From NCBI GenBank assembly GCA_903950295.1, contig CAJBAP010000224.1:1-12261 (forward strand): a stretch of DNA of 12,261 nt, written 5' to 3'. Shown here one piece after another: positions 1 to 7,840 of the stretch. Within the stretch, counting starts at the first letter, position 1. Each line of letters opens with the position of its first letter. The translations under genes were made by a program, and so were the position numbers. Source of the DNA: an uncultured Rhodocyclaceae bacterium. GTDB taxonomy: Bacteria; Pseudomonadota; Gammaproteobacteria; Burkholderiales; Rhodocyclaceae. The notes below the pieces were generated by a model that was not told the origin of the DNA, searched no databases, and saw only the letters and a program-made list of their open reading frames with translations.

Positions 1-2
1 AG

Positions 3-1424
3 TTCGTTGGCGCCGGCAAGAGTTTCGAAAAGCGTTCGCCGCTGACCAATCAGGTGATCGCCCAGGTCGCCGAAGCCACCCGCGACGAGGTGGATGCGGC
101 CGTCAAGGCCGCTCGCGCTGCGCTCAAGGGACCGTGGGGCAAGATGACCGTTGCCGAGCGTGTCGATATGCTCTACGCGGTGGCCAACGAGATCAACAAC
201 CGCTTCGACGAGTTCCTCGCCGCCGAATGTGCCGATACCGGCAAGCCGCGTTCGCTGGCCTCGCATATCGATATCCCGCGCGGCGCCGCCAACTTCAAAG
301 TCTTCGCCGACACGGTGAAGAACGTGCCGACCGAGTTCTTCGAGATGGCAACCCCGGACGGCAAGGGCGCCATCAACTACGGCTACCGCTCGCCGGTGGG
401 CGTGGTCGGCGTGATCTGTCCGTGGAACCTGCCGCTGTTGCTGATGACCTGGAAGGTGGGCCCGGCGTTGGCCTGCGGTAACACCGTGGTGGTCAAGCCC
501 TCGGAAGAGACTCCGCAGACCGCTACCCTGCTCGGCGAGGTGATGAACAAGGTGGGCATGCCGCCTGGCGTCTATAACGTGGTGCATGGCTTCGGCCCGA
601 ATTCGGCCGGTGAGTTTGTGACCTCCCATCCGCAGGTCGATGCCATCACCTTCACCGGCGAAACGCGTACCGGCGAAGTGATCATGAAGGCTGCCGCAAC
701 CGGTTCACGTCCGGTCAGCCTGGAAATGGGTGGCAAGAACGCCGCCATCGTGTTTGCCGATTGCGATTTCGATGCCGCCATCGAAGGCACCATGCGCTCG
801 GCCTTCGCCAACTGCGGCCAGGTCTGTCTGGGCACCGAACGGGTGTATGTCGAGCGCCCGATTTTCGAGAAGTTTGTTGCCGCCATGAAGAAGGGCGCCG
901 AGGGCCTGAAGCTCGGCCCACCGGAAGACAAAACCACCGGCATGGGTCCTCTGATCAGCAAGGAACACCAGAACAAAGTGCTCTCGTACTACCAGATCGC
1001 CAAGGACGAAGGCGCGACCATCGTTACCGGTGGCGGCGTGCCGGAAATGCCGGGTGAGTTGAACGGCGGTTGCTGGGTGCAGCCGACGATCTGGACCGGC
1101 CTGCCCGAGACCTCGCGCATCATGAAGGAAGAAGTTTTCGGCCCCTGCTGCCACATCGCTCCCTTCGATACCGAAGAAGAAGTGCTGGCCAAGGCCAACG
1201 ACAATGAATACGGTCTCGCCACGGCGATCTGGACACAGAACGTTTCCCGTGCCCACCGCGTGGCGCAGAAGATGGAAGTCGGCCTGGCCTGGGTCAATAG
1301 CTGGTTCCTGCGCGATCTGCGTACGCCCTTCGGTGGCGCCAAGCAGTCCGGCATCGGTCGCGAGGGCGGGGTGCATTCGCTGGAGTTCTATACCGAGCAG
1401 AAGAACGTCTGCATCAAGCTCTGA
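3..1424 (+). CDS. dmpC: 2-hydroxymuconic semialdehyde dehydrogenase, 5'-truncated by window edge
   Basis: NAD-dependent aldehyde dehydrogenase of the class that oxidises 2-hydroxymuconic semialdehyde to 4-oxalocrotonate (2-hydroxymuconate) in the catechol meta-cleavage pathway (XylG/DmpC). The frame is open from base 3, and the codons before the GTG at 54 read FVGAGKSFEKRSPLTNQ, which matches the usual N-terminal part of this family. The true start is therefore outside the window, about a dozen residues missing; 473 residues are visible against roughly 486 in the family. Visible motifs: CPWNLPLLL substrate/cofactor region, VVKPSEETP, the FTGETRTG turn of the NAD site, general-base Glu in LEMGGK (bases 723-725), and nucleophile Cys in NCGQVCLG (bases 825-827). 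The C-terminal PFGGAKQSGIGREGG motif is present. It is followed after 2 bases by the hydrolase of the alternative branch. The context makes this substrate much more likely than another aldehyde. Confidence 0.95.
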   Translation, partial: FVGAGKSFEKRSPLTNQVIAQVAEATRDEVDAAVKAARAALKGPWGKMTVAERVDMLYAVANEINNRFDEFLAAECADTGKPRSLASHIDIPRGAANFKVFADTVKNVPTEFFEMATPDGKGAINYGYRSPVGVVGVICPWNLPLLLMTWKVGPALACGNTVVVKPSEETPQTATLLGEVMNKVGMPPGVYNVVHGFGPNSAGEFVTSHPQVDAITFTGETRTGEVIMKAAATGSRPVSLEMGGKNAAIVFADCDFDAAIEGTMRSAFANCGQVCLGTERVYVERPIFEKFVAAMKKGAEGLKLGPPEDKTTGMGPLISKEHQNKVLSYYQIAKDEGATIVTGGGVPEMPGELNGGCWVQPTIWTGLPETSRIMKEEVFGPCCHIAPFDTEEEVLAKANDNEYGLATAIWTQNVSRAHRVAQKMEVGLAWVNSWFLRDLRTPFGGAKQSGIGREGGVHSLEFYTEQKNVCIKL

Positions 1425-1426
1425 TC

Positions 1427-2275
1427 ATGACGGCAAGCAATCCGGAAATCGCCAACAGCATTGTTGCGGCGGGTTTCCAGACCAACTATCACGACACGGG
1501 CTCGAAAGCCGGCGCTGATGGGACGGCGCTGCTGATTCACGGCTCCGGTCCCGGTGTCTCGGCGTGGGCAAACTGGCGCCTGGTGATCCCCGAACTGGCC
1601 AAGCAGATGCGCGTCATCGCGCCCGACATGGTTGGTTTCGGTTACAGCGAGCGTCCGGCCGATGGCCGTTACGACATGGATCGCTGGGTCGAACAGGCGG
1701 TCGGCTTGCTCGACGCGCTGAAGATTGAGCAAGCCGATCTGGTTGGCAATTCCTTTGGCGGTGCGCTCGCACTGGCGCTGGCGATTCGGCATCCGCAGCG
1801 TGTGCGGCGGTTGGTGCTGATGGGCTCGGTCGGCGTGCCGTTCCCGATCACCCGTGGCCTCGATGCTGTCTGGGGCTACGAGCCATCCCTCGACAACATG
1901 CGCAAGCTGCTGGATATCTTCGCCTACGACCGCAGTCTGGTCACCGACGAGCTGGCCAGGCTGCGCTATGAGGCCAGTATCCGTCCCGGGTTCCAGGAAT
2001 CTTTCGCCGCCATGTTTCCTGCCCCGCGCCAGCGCTGGGTCGATGCCATGGCCAGCCGCGAGGAGGATATCCGCGCCATTCCACACGAGACGCTGGTGAT
2101 TCACGGACGTGAAGATATGGTGATCCCGGTCACCAATTCGCTGACGCTGGCGCACTGGATTTCGCGCGCTCAGTTGCATCTTTTCGGTCGTTGCGGCCAC
2201 TGGTCGCAGATCGAGCACGCTGCCCGCTTCGCGCAACTCGTTTCCAATTTCTTTACTGAACCAGAAAAGGCATAA
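1427..2275 (+). CDS. dmpD: 2-hydroxymuconic semialdehyde hydrolase
   Basis: Alpha/beta-hydrolase of 282 residues, the length of the DmpD/XylF/TodF family, which hydrolyses the C-C bond of meta-cleavage products to 2-hydroxypenta-2,4-dienoate plus a carboxylic acid (formate when the substrate comes from catechol). Visible features: oxyanion-hole motif HGSGPG in the N-terminal third, nucleophile elbow GNSFGG with Ser109, acid Asp230 in HGREDMVIP, and base His258 in CGHWSQIEH. The triad is complete. The ATG lies 2 bases after the dmpC stop, so translational coupling is likely. The two enzymes serve the two branches that start from the same semialdehyde. Exact substrate preference (aldehyde versus ketone ring-cleavage products) cannot be read from sequence. 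Confidence 0.95.
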   Translation: MTASNPEIANSIVAAGFQTNYHDTGSKAGADGTALLIHGSGPGVSAWANWRLVIPELAKQMRVIAPDMVGFGYSERPADGRYDMDRWVEQAVGLLDALKIEQADLVGNSFGGALALALAIRHPQRVRRLVLMGSVGVPFPITRGLDAVWGYEPSLDNMRKLLDIFAYDRSLVTDELARLRYEASIRPGFQESFAAMFPAPRQRWVDAMASREEDIRAIPHETLVIHGREDMVIPVTNSLTLAHWISRAQLHLFGRCGHWSQIEHAARFAQLVSNFFTEPEKA

Positions 2276-2278
2276 GTT

Positions 2279-3061
2279 ATGGATCAGAAACTCATCGAAC
2301 AACTCGGCGACGAACTCTTCGACGCCCTGACGAACTGCAAGACCGTCGCGCCTCTGACTTCGCGTCATGCCGACATGAGCATCGAAGATGCCTACCACGT
2401 GCAGGAGCGCCTGATGGCCCGTCGCTTCGCCGCCGGCGAGAAGATTGTCGGCAAGAAGATCGGCGTCACCAGCAAGGTGGTGATGAACATGCTGGGCGTG
2501 TATCAGCCCGATTTCGGTTACCTGACCGACGCCATGATCTACAACGAAGGCGAGTCGATCCCGATCGATACCCTGATCCAGCCCAAGGCCGAAGGCGAAA
2601 TCGCCTTCGTGCTGAAGAAGGACCTGATGGGCCCCGGCGTCTCGAACGCCGACGTGCTGGCCGCCACCGAAGGCGTGATGGCCTGCTTCGAGATCGTCGA
2701 TTCGCGCATCGAGAACTGGAAGATCAAGATCCAGGACACCGTCGCCGACAATGCTTCCTGCGGCGTGTTTGTGCTCGGCGATCGCATGGTCGATCCGCGC
2801 GATGTCGATCTCAACACCTGCGGCATGATCCTCGAAAAGAACGGCGAAATCGTCGGTACCGGCGCCGGTGCTGCCGCGCTGGGCTCGCCGGTCAATTCCG
2901 TGGCCTGGCTGGCGAACACGCTGGGCCGCCTCGGCATCCCGCTCAAGGCCGGCGAGGTCATCCTCTCCGGTTCGCTCGCCGCCATGATCCCGGCGGTCAA
3001 GGGCGACAACTTCCGCGTCACCATCGGCGGTATCGGTGGCTGCTCCGTCAAATTCATCTGA
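2279..3061 (+). CDS. dmpE: 2-hydroxypenta-2,4-dienoate (2-oxopent-4-enoate) hydratase
   Basis: Hydratase of 260 residues in the MhpD/DmpE/XylJ family. It adds water to 2-hydroxypenta-2,4-dienoate to give 4-hydroxy-2-oxovalerate, the point where the hydrolytic and decarboxylating branches meet. The metal-binding glutamates expected for the family are visible as Glu105 and Glu107 ([10 protein letters not shown]) and Glu138 (FEIVDSR). The glycine-rich stretch [10 protein letters not shown] near residues 195-204 is also typical. It starts 3 bases after the dmpD stop; a purine-rich AGAAAAGG inside the dmpD end serves as ribosome binding site. It is a paralogue of dmpH in this operon, with the same E-x-E and I/FEVIDSR-type motifs. 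In characterised systems hydratase and decarboxylase form a complex; that is family knowledge, not seen here. Confidence 0.95.
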   Translation: MDQKLIEQLGDELFDALTNCKTVAPLTSRHADMSIEDAYHVQERLMARRFAAGEKIVGKKIGVTSKVVMNMLGVYQPDFGYLTDAMIYNEGESIPIDTLIQPKAEGEIAFVLKKDLMGPGVSNADVLAATEGVMACFEIVDSRIENWKIKIQDTVADNASCGVFVLGDRMVDPRDVDLNTCGMILEKNGEIVGTGAGAAALGSPVNSVAWLANTLGRLGIPLKAGEVILSGSLAAMIPAVKGDNFRVTIGGIGGCSVKFI

Positions 3062-3065
3062 AGGA
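3061..3065 (+). promoter_or_regulatory. Ribosome binding site that fixes the dmpF start
   Basis: AAGGA, whose first base is the last base of the dmpE stop codon, stands 6 bases before the ATG at 3072. This favours 3072 over an in-frame ATG at 3036 that would lie inside dmpE. Confidence 0.75.
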
Positions 3066-3071
3066 CTTTTC

Positions 3072-3980
3072 ATGAGCCAGAAAATCAAATGTGCCTTGAT
3101 CGGGCCGGGCAACATCGGTACCGATCTGCTCTACAAATTGCAGCGTAGTCCGGTCCTCGAGCCGGTCTGGATGGTCGGCGTCGATCCGCTCTCCGAAGGA
3201 CTCAAGCGGGCCAAGGATATGGGCCTCAAGACGACCGACAAGGGCATCGACGGCCTGATCCCGCACATCAAGGAAGACGGCATCCAGATCGCTTTCGACG
3301 CCACCTCGGCCTACGTTCATGCCGAGAATTCGCGCAAGGTGAATGAGCTCGGCGTGCTGATGATCGACCTGACGCCGGCCGCCATTGGCCCCTACTGCGT
3401 GCCGCCGGTGAATCTCAAGGCCCATGTTGGTAAGGGCGAGATGAACGTGAATATGGTTACCTGCGGCGGCCAGGCCACGATCCCGATGGTCGCCGCGATC
3501 TCGCAGGTGCAGCCGGTAGCCTACGGCGAGATCATCGCCACGGTGTCGTCCAAATCCGCCGGTCCCGGCACGCGCAAGAATATCGACGAATTCACCCGCA
3601 CTACCGCCGGTGCCGTCGAGCGGGTCGGTGGTGCCAAGAAGGGCAAGGCCATCATCGTCATCAACCCGGCTGAGCCGCCGCTGATCATGCGCGACACCGT
3701 GCATTGCTTGACCGAGACCGCGCCGGATCAGGAAAAGATCACCGCGTCGATCCACGCCATGATCAAGGAAGTGCAGAAGTACGTGCCCGGCTACAAGCTG
3801 GTGAATGGTCCGGTATTCGACGGCAATCGCGTTTCCGTGTTCATGGAAGTGGAGGGCCTGGGCGACTTCCTGCCCAAGTACGCCGGCAACCTCGACATCA
3901 TGACTGCTGCTGCCGCCCGCACCGCCGAGATGTTCGCCGAAGAAATCATCGCCGGCCGGCTCACGTTAAAGGCCGCTTGA
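3072..3980 (+). CDS. dmpF: Acetaldehyde dehydrogenase (acylating)
   Basis: CoA-acylating acetaldehyde dehydrogenase (DmpF/MhpF/BphJ family), 302 residues from the chosen ATG, close to family length. It converts acetaldehyde, NAD+ and CoA into acetyl-CoA. Visible: Rossmann motif GPGNIG at residues 11-16, the DATSAYVH segment, nucleophile Cys131 in [10 protein letters not shown], and the [13 protein letters not shown] and MRDTVHC segments typical of the family. An upstream in-frame ATG at 3036 overlaps dmpE and has no better support; the ATG at 3072 has a good AAGGA site and begins [13 protein letters not shown] like homologues. The aldolase gene follows 11 bases after the stop. Known relatives form a tight complex with the aldolase and channel acetaldehyde, which fits the gene adjacency. 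Confidence 0.96.
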   Translation: MSQKIKCALIGPGNIGTDLLYKLQRSPVLEPVWMVGVDPLSEGLKRAKDMGLKTTDKGIDGLIPHIKEDGIQIAFDATSAYVHAENSRKVNELGVLMIDLTPAAIGPYCVPPVNLKAHVGKGEMNVNMVTCGGQATIPMVAAISQVQPVAYGEIIATVSSKSAGPGTRKNIDEFTRTTAGAVERVGGAKKGKAIIVINPAEPPLIMRDTVHCLTETAPDQEKITASIHAMIKEVQKYVPGYKLVNGPVFDGNRVSVFMEVEGLGDFLPKYAGNLDIMTAAAARTAEMFAEEIIAGRLTLKAA

Positions 3981-3985
3981 GGAGA
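3980..3985 (+). promoter_or_regulatory. Ribosome binding site that fixes the dmpG start
   Basis: AGGAGA begins on the last base of the dmpF stop and ends 6 bases before the ATG at 3992. It argues against an open-frame extension reaching back into dmpF. Confidence 0.8.
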
Positions 3986-3991
3986 ATCGAA

Positions 3992-5029
3992 ATGACTGTA
4001 AAAGGCAAAAAGATCACCGTCCATGACATGACCCTGCGTGACGGCATGCATCCCAAGCGCCACCAGATGACCCTGGCGCAGATGAAGGCCGTGGCCATGG
4101 GGCTGGATGAAGCCGGTATCCCGCTGATCGAAGTGACGCATGGCGACGGCCTCGGCGGGTCCTCGGTGAACTACGGCTTCCCCGCGCATACGGACGAGGA
4201 ATATCTCTCCACCGTCATTCCGCTGATGAAGAACGCCAAGATCTCAGCCCTGCTGCTGCCTGGCATCGGCACCGTCGATCACCTGAAGATGGCGAAGGAT
4301 CTGGGCGTTAACACCATCCGTGTTGCCACCCACTGCACCGAGGCCGACGTTTCCGAGCAGCACATCACCATGGCACGCAAGCTGGACATGGATACGGTGG
4401 GCTTCCTCATGATGTCGCACATGAACAGTGCCGAAGGTCTGGTGACCCAGGCCAAACTGATGGAAGGCTATGGCGCCAACTGCATCTACATCACCGATTC
4501 GGCCGGTCACCTGCTGCCCGACGGTGTCAAGGAGCGTCTCTCTGCCGTGCGTGCGGCCCTGAAGCCGGAAACCGAACTCGGCTTCCACGGCCACCACAAC
4601 CTAGCCATGGGCGTAGCCAATTCCATCGCGGCGATCGAAGTTGGTGCCAACCGCATCGATGCGGCCGCCGCCGGTCTGGGTGCGGGAGCGGGCAACACGC
4701 CGATGGAAGTGCTGATCGCCGTTTGCAGCCTGATGGGCATCGAAACCGGTGTCGATGTGGCCAAGATCACCGATGTGGCGGAAGACCTCGTCGTGCCGAT
4801 GATGGACTTCCCGATCCGTATCGACCGCGATGCACTGACGCTGGGCTATGCCGGCGTATACGGTTCGTTCCTGCTGTTCGCCAAGCGCGCTTCGGTCAAG
4901 TACGGCGTGCCGGCCCGAGACATCCTCGTGGAACTGGGGCGTCGCGGCATGGTGGGCGGCCAGGAAGACATGATCGAAGACACCGCGATCACCATGGCCA
5001 AGGAACGCGGCCTTTTGAAGGCTGCATGA
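3992..5029 (+). CDS. dmpG: 4-hydroxy-2-oxovalerate aldolase
   Basis: Divalent-metal class II aldolase of the HMGL-like TIM-barrel family, 345 residues, the exact usual length of DmpG. It splits 4-hydroxy-2-oxovalerate into pyruvate and acetaldehyde; acetaldehyde passes to DmpF. The N-terminus [12 protein letters not shown] holds catalytic Arg16, metal ligand Asp17 and catalytic His20. The metal ligands His199 and His201 lie in [11 protein letters not shown]. The C-terminal part after about residue 275 corresponds to the domain that contacts the dehydrogenase in known structures. The open frame extends upstream into dmpF, but the AGGAGA site and homologous N-terminus support the ATG at 3992. 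The end overlaps the dmpH start if dmpH begins at 5026. Confidence 0.96.
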   Translation: MTVKGKKITVHDMTLRDGMHPKRHQMTLAQMKAVAMGLDEAGIPLIEVTHGDGLGGSSVNYGFPAHTDEEYLSTVIPLMKNAKISALLLPGIGTVDHLKMAKDLGVNTIRVATHCTEADVSEQHITMARKLDMDTVGFLMMSHMNSAEGLVTQAKLMEGYGANCIYITDSAGHLLPDGVKERLSAVRAALKPETELGFHGHHNLAMGVANSIAAIEVGANRIDAAAAGLGAGAGNTPMEVLIAVCSLMGIETGVDVAKITDVAEDLVVPMMDFPIRIDRDALTLGYAGVYGSFLLFAKRASVKYGVPARDILVELGRRGMVGGQEDMIEDTAITMAKERGLLKAA

Positions 5030-5820
5030 TCATGAAACTCGACAAAGCCACCATCGCCAAACTCGCTGAGCACCTGGAAAACTGCGAGCTGAATGCGCAG
5101 GACACGCTGAAAATTACCGACGATCATCCCGAGATGGACTGGGATGATGCCTACCTGATCCAGGAAGAAATCAAGTGCCGTAAGATCGCTCGCGGCACCA
5201 AGATCGCTGGTCTCAAGGCGGGCCTGACCTCGTTCGCCAAGATGAAGCAGATGGGCGTCGAGACGCCGTGCTTCGGCTTTGTCACCGACTACGGTTGCGT
5301 GCCGGACGGTGGCGAGGTCAAGGTCAGCGAACTGATCCATCCCAAGGTCGAACCCGAGATCGTCTTCGTCATGAAGAAGGCGCTCAAAGGCCCCGGCTGC
5401 CACATCGGTGCGGTCCTCGCGGCGACCGATTTCATCATGCCCGGCATCGAGGTGATCGATTCCCGCTACCGCGACTTCAAGTTCGACCTGAAGAGTGTGA
5501 TTGCTGATAACACCTCGGCCTCGCGCTTTGTCATCGGCGGCCAGATCAAGGCGCCGTCGGAAGTGGACATGCGTACGCTTGGCGTTGTCATGGAAAAGAA
5601 CGGTGAAGTCGTATCGCTAGGTGCCGGTGCTGCGGTGCTGGGCCATCCAGCCACCGCCATTGCCATGCTGGCAAACCATCTCGGTGCCCGTGGCCAGGAA
5701 ATCCCTGCCGGTGCGATGATTCTCTCGGGCGGCGTGACCGAAGCCGTCGCGGTACAGGCGGGCGACAATGTCACCCTGAAGATCCAGCACCTGGGCAGCG
5801 TTTCGATGCGTTTCGTTTAA
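5026..5820 (+). CDS. dmpH: 4-oxalocrotonate decarboxylase
   Basis: Decarboxylase of 264 residues in the DmpH/XylI family, same fold as the hydratase DmpE. It decarboxylates 2-oxo-3-hexenedioate (the tautomer made by DmpI) to 2-hydroxypenta-2,4-dienoate. Metal-binding glutamates are Glu109 and Glu111 ([10 protein letters not shown]) and Glu142 ([12 protein letters not shown]). The glycine-rich [10 protein letters not shown] near residue 204 is typical. Two starts are possible: ATG 5026, overlapping the dmpG stop as ATGA, or ATG 5032, 2 bases after the stop. A GAAGG site at 5017-5021 could serve either. I chose 5026 because it places the LAEH motif at residue 13 as I recall for DmpH. It likely works in a complex with DmpE (family knowledge). 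Confidence 0.94.
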   Translation: MIMKLDKATIAKLAEHLENCELNAQDTLKITDDHPEMDWDDAYLIQEEIKCRKIARGTKIAGLKAGLTSFAKMKQMGVETPCFGFVTDYGCVPDGGEVKVSELIHPKVEPEIVFVMKKALKGPGCHIGAVLAATDFIMPGIEVIDSRYRDFKFDLKSVIADNTSASRFVIGGQIKAPSEVDMRTLGVVMEKNGEVVSLGAGAAVLGHPATAIAMLANHLGARGQEIPAGAMILSGGVTEAVAVQAGDNVTLKIQHLGSVSMRFV

Positions 5821-5830
5821 GGAGAAGACC

Positions 5831-6022
5831 ATGCCGTTCGCACAGATCTACATGATTGAAGGCCGTACCGACGAACAGAAGAAGGCCGTCATTGAAAAGG
5901 TGACCCAGGCGCTTCACGAAGCGGTGGGCGCTCCGGTGGAAAATATCCGCGTCTGGATACAGGACGTGCCCAAGACCCAGTGGGGCATCGCTGGAAAAAC
6001 TGCCGCGGAACTTGGCCGATAA
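5831..6022 (+). CDS. dmpI: 4-oxalocrotonate tautomerase
   Basis: Small tautomerase of 63 codons. After Met removal the catalytic base is Pro1, and the substrate-binding Arg11 (EGR) and Arg39 (IRVWIQD) fall at the exact positions of the characterised 4-oxalocrotonate tautomerase. It converts 2-hydroxymuconate (2-hydroxyhexa-2,4-dienedioate) to 2-oxo-3-hexenedioate for DmpH. Position 50 is Trp in QWGIAG where the Pseudomonas enzyme has Phe50. A strong GGAGAA site at 5821-5826 directly follows the dmpH stop. It is the last gene of the operon; a long palindrome follows after 32 bases and the next gene is on the other strand. Relatives of this size assemble as hexamers. Confidence 0.95.
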   Translation: MPFAQIYMIEGRTDEQKKAVIEKVTQALHEAVGAPVENIRVWIQDVPKTQWGIAGKTAAELGR

Positions 6023-6054
6023 CTCATCCAGCATTCGCTGGTCGCTGCGCCTTC

Positions 6055-6095
6055 TGTTCCGTCAAAACCGCCAGACTGGCGGTTCTGACGGAACA
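6055..6095. terminator. 41-base near-perfect palindrome between convergent genes, probable bidirectional terminator
   Basis: Arms 6055-6074 and 6076-6095 are 20 bases each with a single mismatch and a one-base centre (A at 6075). The mismatch is A.C in plus-strand RNA but G.U in minus-strand RNA, so the hairpin is complete when read from the minus strand. It lies 32 bases after the dmpI stop and 12 bases before the crotonase stop, where a shared terminator is expected. No U-tract follows on either side, so it is not a textbook rho-independent terminator; it could act with Rho, block 3' exonucleases, or be a repeat element or protein site. Confidence 0.55.
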
Positions 6096-6107
6096 CCGAC
6101 TTTCCAC

Positions 6108-6800
6108 TCAGGACAACGGTGTTGTCTTGTCTATTTCGATAGCTTTATCGAGCTCTCCCAATAGTTCCTTGCGCACCTTTAGCTTGGTCTGCGCGTGCGC
6201 CTTCATGTTGATTTTTTTTAGTTGCTGCGCCATGGCCCTGGCAGTACCCATCAGTTCGTCTGGCATCACGACCTGATCAAGGAAGCCCGCCTCTTTCGCC
6301 CCCTTCGGATCAAACATCTCGGCATTGATCACGGACCGCTGAAACGCGGTTTTACGTAGTCGGTCCCGGGCCAGCGTAATGCCCGCATGGTGCATCGTCA
6401 TGCCAATCTGGACCTCATTCAGGCCGATGGTGAACGGACCATCAACGCCCACCCGATAGTCCGCCGAAAGCAAAATGAATGCGCCCTTGGCTACCGCATG
6501 ACCGGAGCAGGCAATGATCACCGGTAAGGGATGCGACAACATGCGACGCGCCAAGGTGCTGCCCGCCGCCACCAGATCAAGCGCATTCTGTCGCGAGGAC
6601 ATCATTACCTTGAGGTCATAGCCCCCGGAAAGTATTCCCGGTTGCCCGGTGACGATGACAACCGCGCAGTCCTGTTCGGCCTGATCGAGCGCACTGTTGA
6701 AGGCGGCAATGACGTCCGGCGAGATGGCATTCACCTTGCCGTTACATAAGGTCAGCGTAGCGATACCATCGTCGAGTTGGTACGAGACAAGATCACTCAT
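6108..6800 (-). CDS. Enoyl-CoA hydratase/isomerase (crotonase) family protein, short AKGAF type
   Basis: Crotonase-fold protein of 230 residues, shorter than the usual 255-265. The CoA/oxyanion region reads LSGGYDLKVM (57-66), and the second oxyanion segment is GHAVAKGAF (100-108) in place of the common G-x-A-x-GGG. The catalytic Glu normally found just after GGG is Phe108 here; the second catalytic Glu corresponds to Glu129 in LNEVQIG. I recall a subgroup of annotated enoyl-CoA hydratases of this length with the same AKGAF sequence, so this is probably a subgroup trait, but the substrate is unknown and hydratase activity should not be assumed. The start is supported by AAGGA (6809-6813) 8 bases upstream. 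It is convergent with the meta-cleavage operon and 132 bases downstream of the response regulator, so shared transcription with either is uncertain. Confidence 0.88.
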   Translation of the reverse strand: MSDLVSYQLDDGIATLTLCNGKVNAISPDVIAAFNSALDQAEQDCAVVIVTGQPGILSGGYDLKVMMSSRQNALDLVAAGSTLARRMLSHPLPVIIACSGHAVAKGAFILLSADYRVGVDGPFTIGLNEVQIGMTMHHAGITLARDRLRKTAFQRSVINAEMFDPKGAKEAGFLDQVVMPDELMGTARAMAQQLKKINMKAHAQTKLKVRKELLGELDKAIEIDKTTPLS

Positions 6801-6829
6801 TCGAATATTCCTTGCAGTGGGAAAAGACA

Positions 6830-6855
6830 GCGGCTTTTTGAAGCCACCAAGCCGC
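6830..6855 (-). terminator. Weak hairpin in the leader of the crotonase gene
   Basis: Seven-base perfect arms (6830-6836 and 6849-6855, GCGGCTT/AAGCCGC on the minus strand) with a 12-base loop, followed on the minus strand by TGTCTTTTC. It could end the transcript from the response regulator or fold in the crotonase leader. An alternative 5-base stem shares the 3' arm. Low confidence because the stem is short and the T-run has only four bases. Confidence 0.28.
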
Positions 6856-6932
6856 CAATGTTACTCGTACGACCTAAATAGTCGGTGCTGACAGTACGGC
6901 AAGATAATGCAACGCCCCCCATAATTTCCTTC

Positions 6933-7727
6933 TCAGAGCTGGAGCAACTTGCGCATGAATTCCTCAACCTTGGCCGGACGAATCGGCTTGAGAAAATAGC
7001 CTTTGGCGCCACCGGCAACCGCCGCTTCCACAATTTGTCGACTGGCATTGCCAGTCACCATGACCACCTTGGATTTCGGACTCGCGGCACGAACCTGCGT
7101 CAGTGCCTCAAGCCCCGTCATGATCGGCATGTCGACATCGAGGCAAACCAGGGCCGGATGCGCCCTGCTGACCACCTCGATACCTTCACGACCGTTGGTA
7201 GCGAAGCCAACGACCTTGATCCCCAGTTCTTCAAGAATTCCTTTTAGCAAAAGCCGGACCGATCCACTGTCGTCGACGATGACCACCGTACGCGGGACCA
7301 CATCCACCGCGACCTGCATAACCGGCATAAGCTGCGATGGTTCAGGTGCCGTTCGTGACGCAATACCTCGCGTCTGTTCGATGGCCTTTAGCTCGTCGAT
7401 GATTTGGTTCTGCTTAAACGGCTTGTGAATGAAACCCCTGGCCCCGGCATCGGCAGCCTTGCCGGTCAATTCAGGGTCATCCGAGCCAGTCACCATCACC
7501 ACATCCACATGATTTGCGGAGGCATCCATCAGGGTCAGCAACTCAAGGCCGTTGGCGCCGGGCAAGTTGAAATCGAGGCAAACGACATCAGGATGATGCT
7601 CAAAAACAAACTTCAACAAGCCGTTGCCATCGCTGAACTCGGCAACGACTTCATGTCCCTCACCGATACAAATGGCACGCAATACCGTGCGCATGGATTC
7701 ATCATCGTCAACGATTACGACCTTCAT
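6933..7727 (-). CDS. Response regulator with two tandem receiver domains and no output domain
   Basis: Protein of 264 residues. The first receiver domain (about 1-118) has acidic pocket Asp7-Asp8-Asp9, phosphoacceptor Asp52 in CLDFNLPG, Thr80 in MVTG and Lys102 in HKPF. The second (about 145-264) has Asp152-Asp153, Asp197 in CLDVDMPI, Thr225 in MVTG and Lys247 in LKPI. Both sets are complete, so both should be phosphorylatable. A linker of about 27 residues, rich in Pro and Val, separates them. There is no DNA-binding, GGDEF, or other output domain, so it should act through protein contact, CheY- or PilG/PilH-like, or as a phosphate sink. No histidine kinase is in the window. An AAGGA site lies 9 bases before the ATG. 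It stands 113 bases downstream of the ATPase gene on the same strand, and that ATPase ends in a degenerate receiver; a functional link is inferred. Confidence 0.9.
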   Translation of the reverse strand: MKVVIVDDDESMRTVLRAICIGEGHEVVAEFSDGNGLLKFVFEHHPDVVCLDFNLPGANGLELLTLMDASANHVDVVMVTGSDDPELTGKAADAGARGFIHKPFKQNQIIDELKAIEQTRGIASRTAPEPSQLMPVMQVAVDVVPRTVVIVDDSGSVRLLLKGILEELGIKVVGFATNGREGIEVVSRAHPALVCLDVDMPIMTGLEALTQVRAASPKSKVVMVTGNASRQIVEAAVAGGAKGYFLKPIRPAKVEEFMRKLLQL

Positions 7728-7840
7728 TTCGCTGCGTCCTTTCCAGGCATTTCGCCAAAAGTAGAACCCGTTGTAGTGGCTATCATCCAGCCGGTGTAAT
7801 CAGTGCGACGACCAAACAATATTGGATCACCAAAAATGCA

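Noticed and set aside
705..1376. A 223-codon minus-strand open frame opposite dmpC
   Set aside because: It is antisense to a clear aldehyde dehydrogenase and its His/Gly/Ala-rich residues look like a shadow frame.
1388..3115. A 575-codon open frame on the minus strand opposite dmpD and dmpE
   Set aside because: It lies entirely opposite two well-supported genes, has low-complexity His/Asp/Gly-rich composition expected from the antisense of GC-rich codons, and shows no recognisable domain.
3054..3755. A 233-codon minus-strand open frame opposite dmpF
   Set aside because: Shadow of dmpF; Asp/His/Arg-rich, no motif, and no plausible ribosome site.
3704..3991. Extension of dmpG upstream into dmpF
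   Set aside because: The AGGAGA site and the family's N-terminus set the start at 3992; the extra residues are out-of-frame dmpF.
4723..5025. Extension of dmpH upstream into dmpG
   Set aside because: The family begins near the ATG at 5026/5032; the Arg-rich extra residues are a shadow of dmpG.
6023..6054. Intrinsic terminator with U-tract directly after dmpI
   Set aside because: No T-run is present here or just beyond the palindrome, so only the palindrome itself was annotated.
6797..7048. An 83-codon minus-strand open frame across the crotonase leader and the regulator's end
   Set aside because: It overlaps the regulator in another frame, has no ribosome site and no recognisable features.
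7728..7840. Promoter between the ATPase and the double-receiver gene
   Set aside because: I looked for -35/-10 and sigma-54 GG-N10-GC elements on the minus strand and found none with adequate match and spacing. The gap may still hold a promoter, but I cannot support one.
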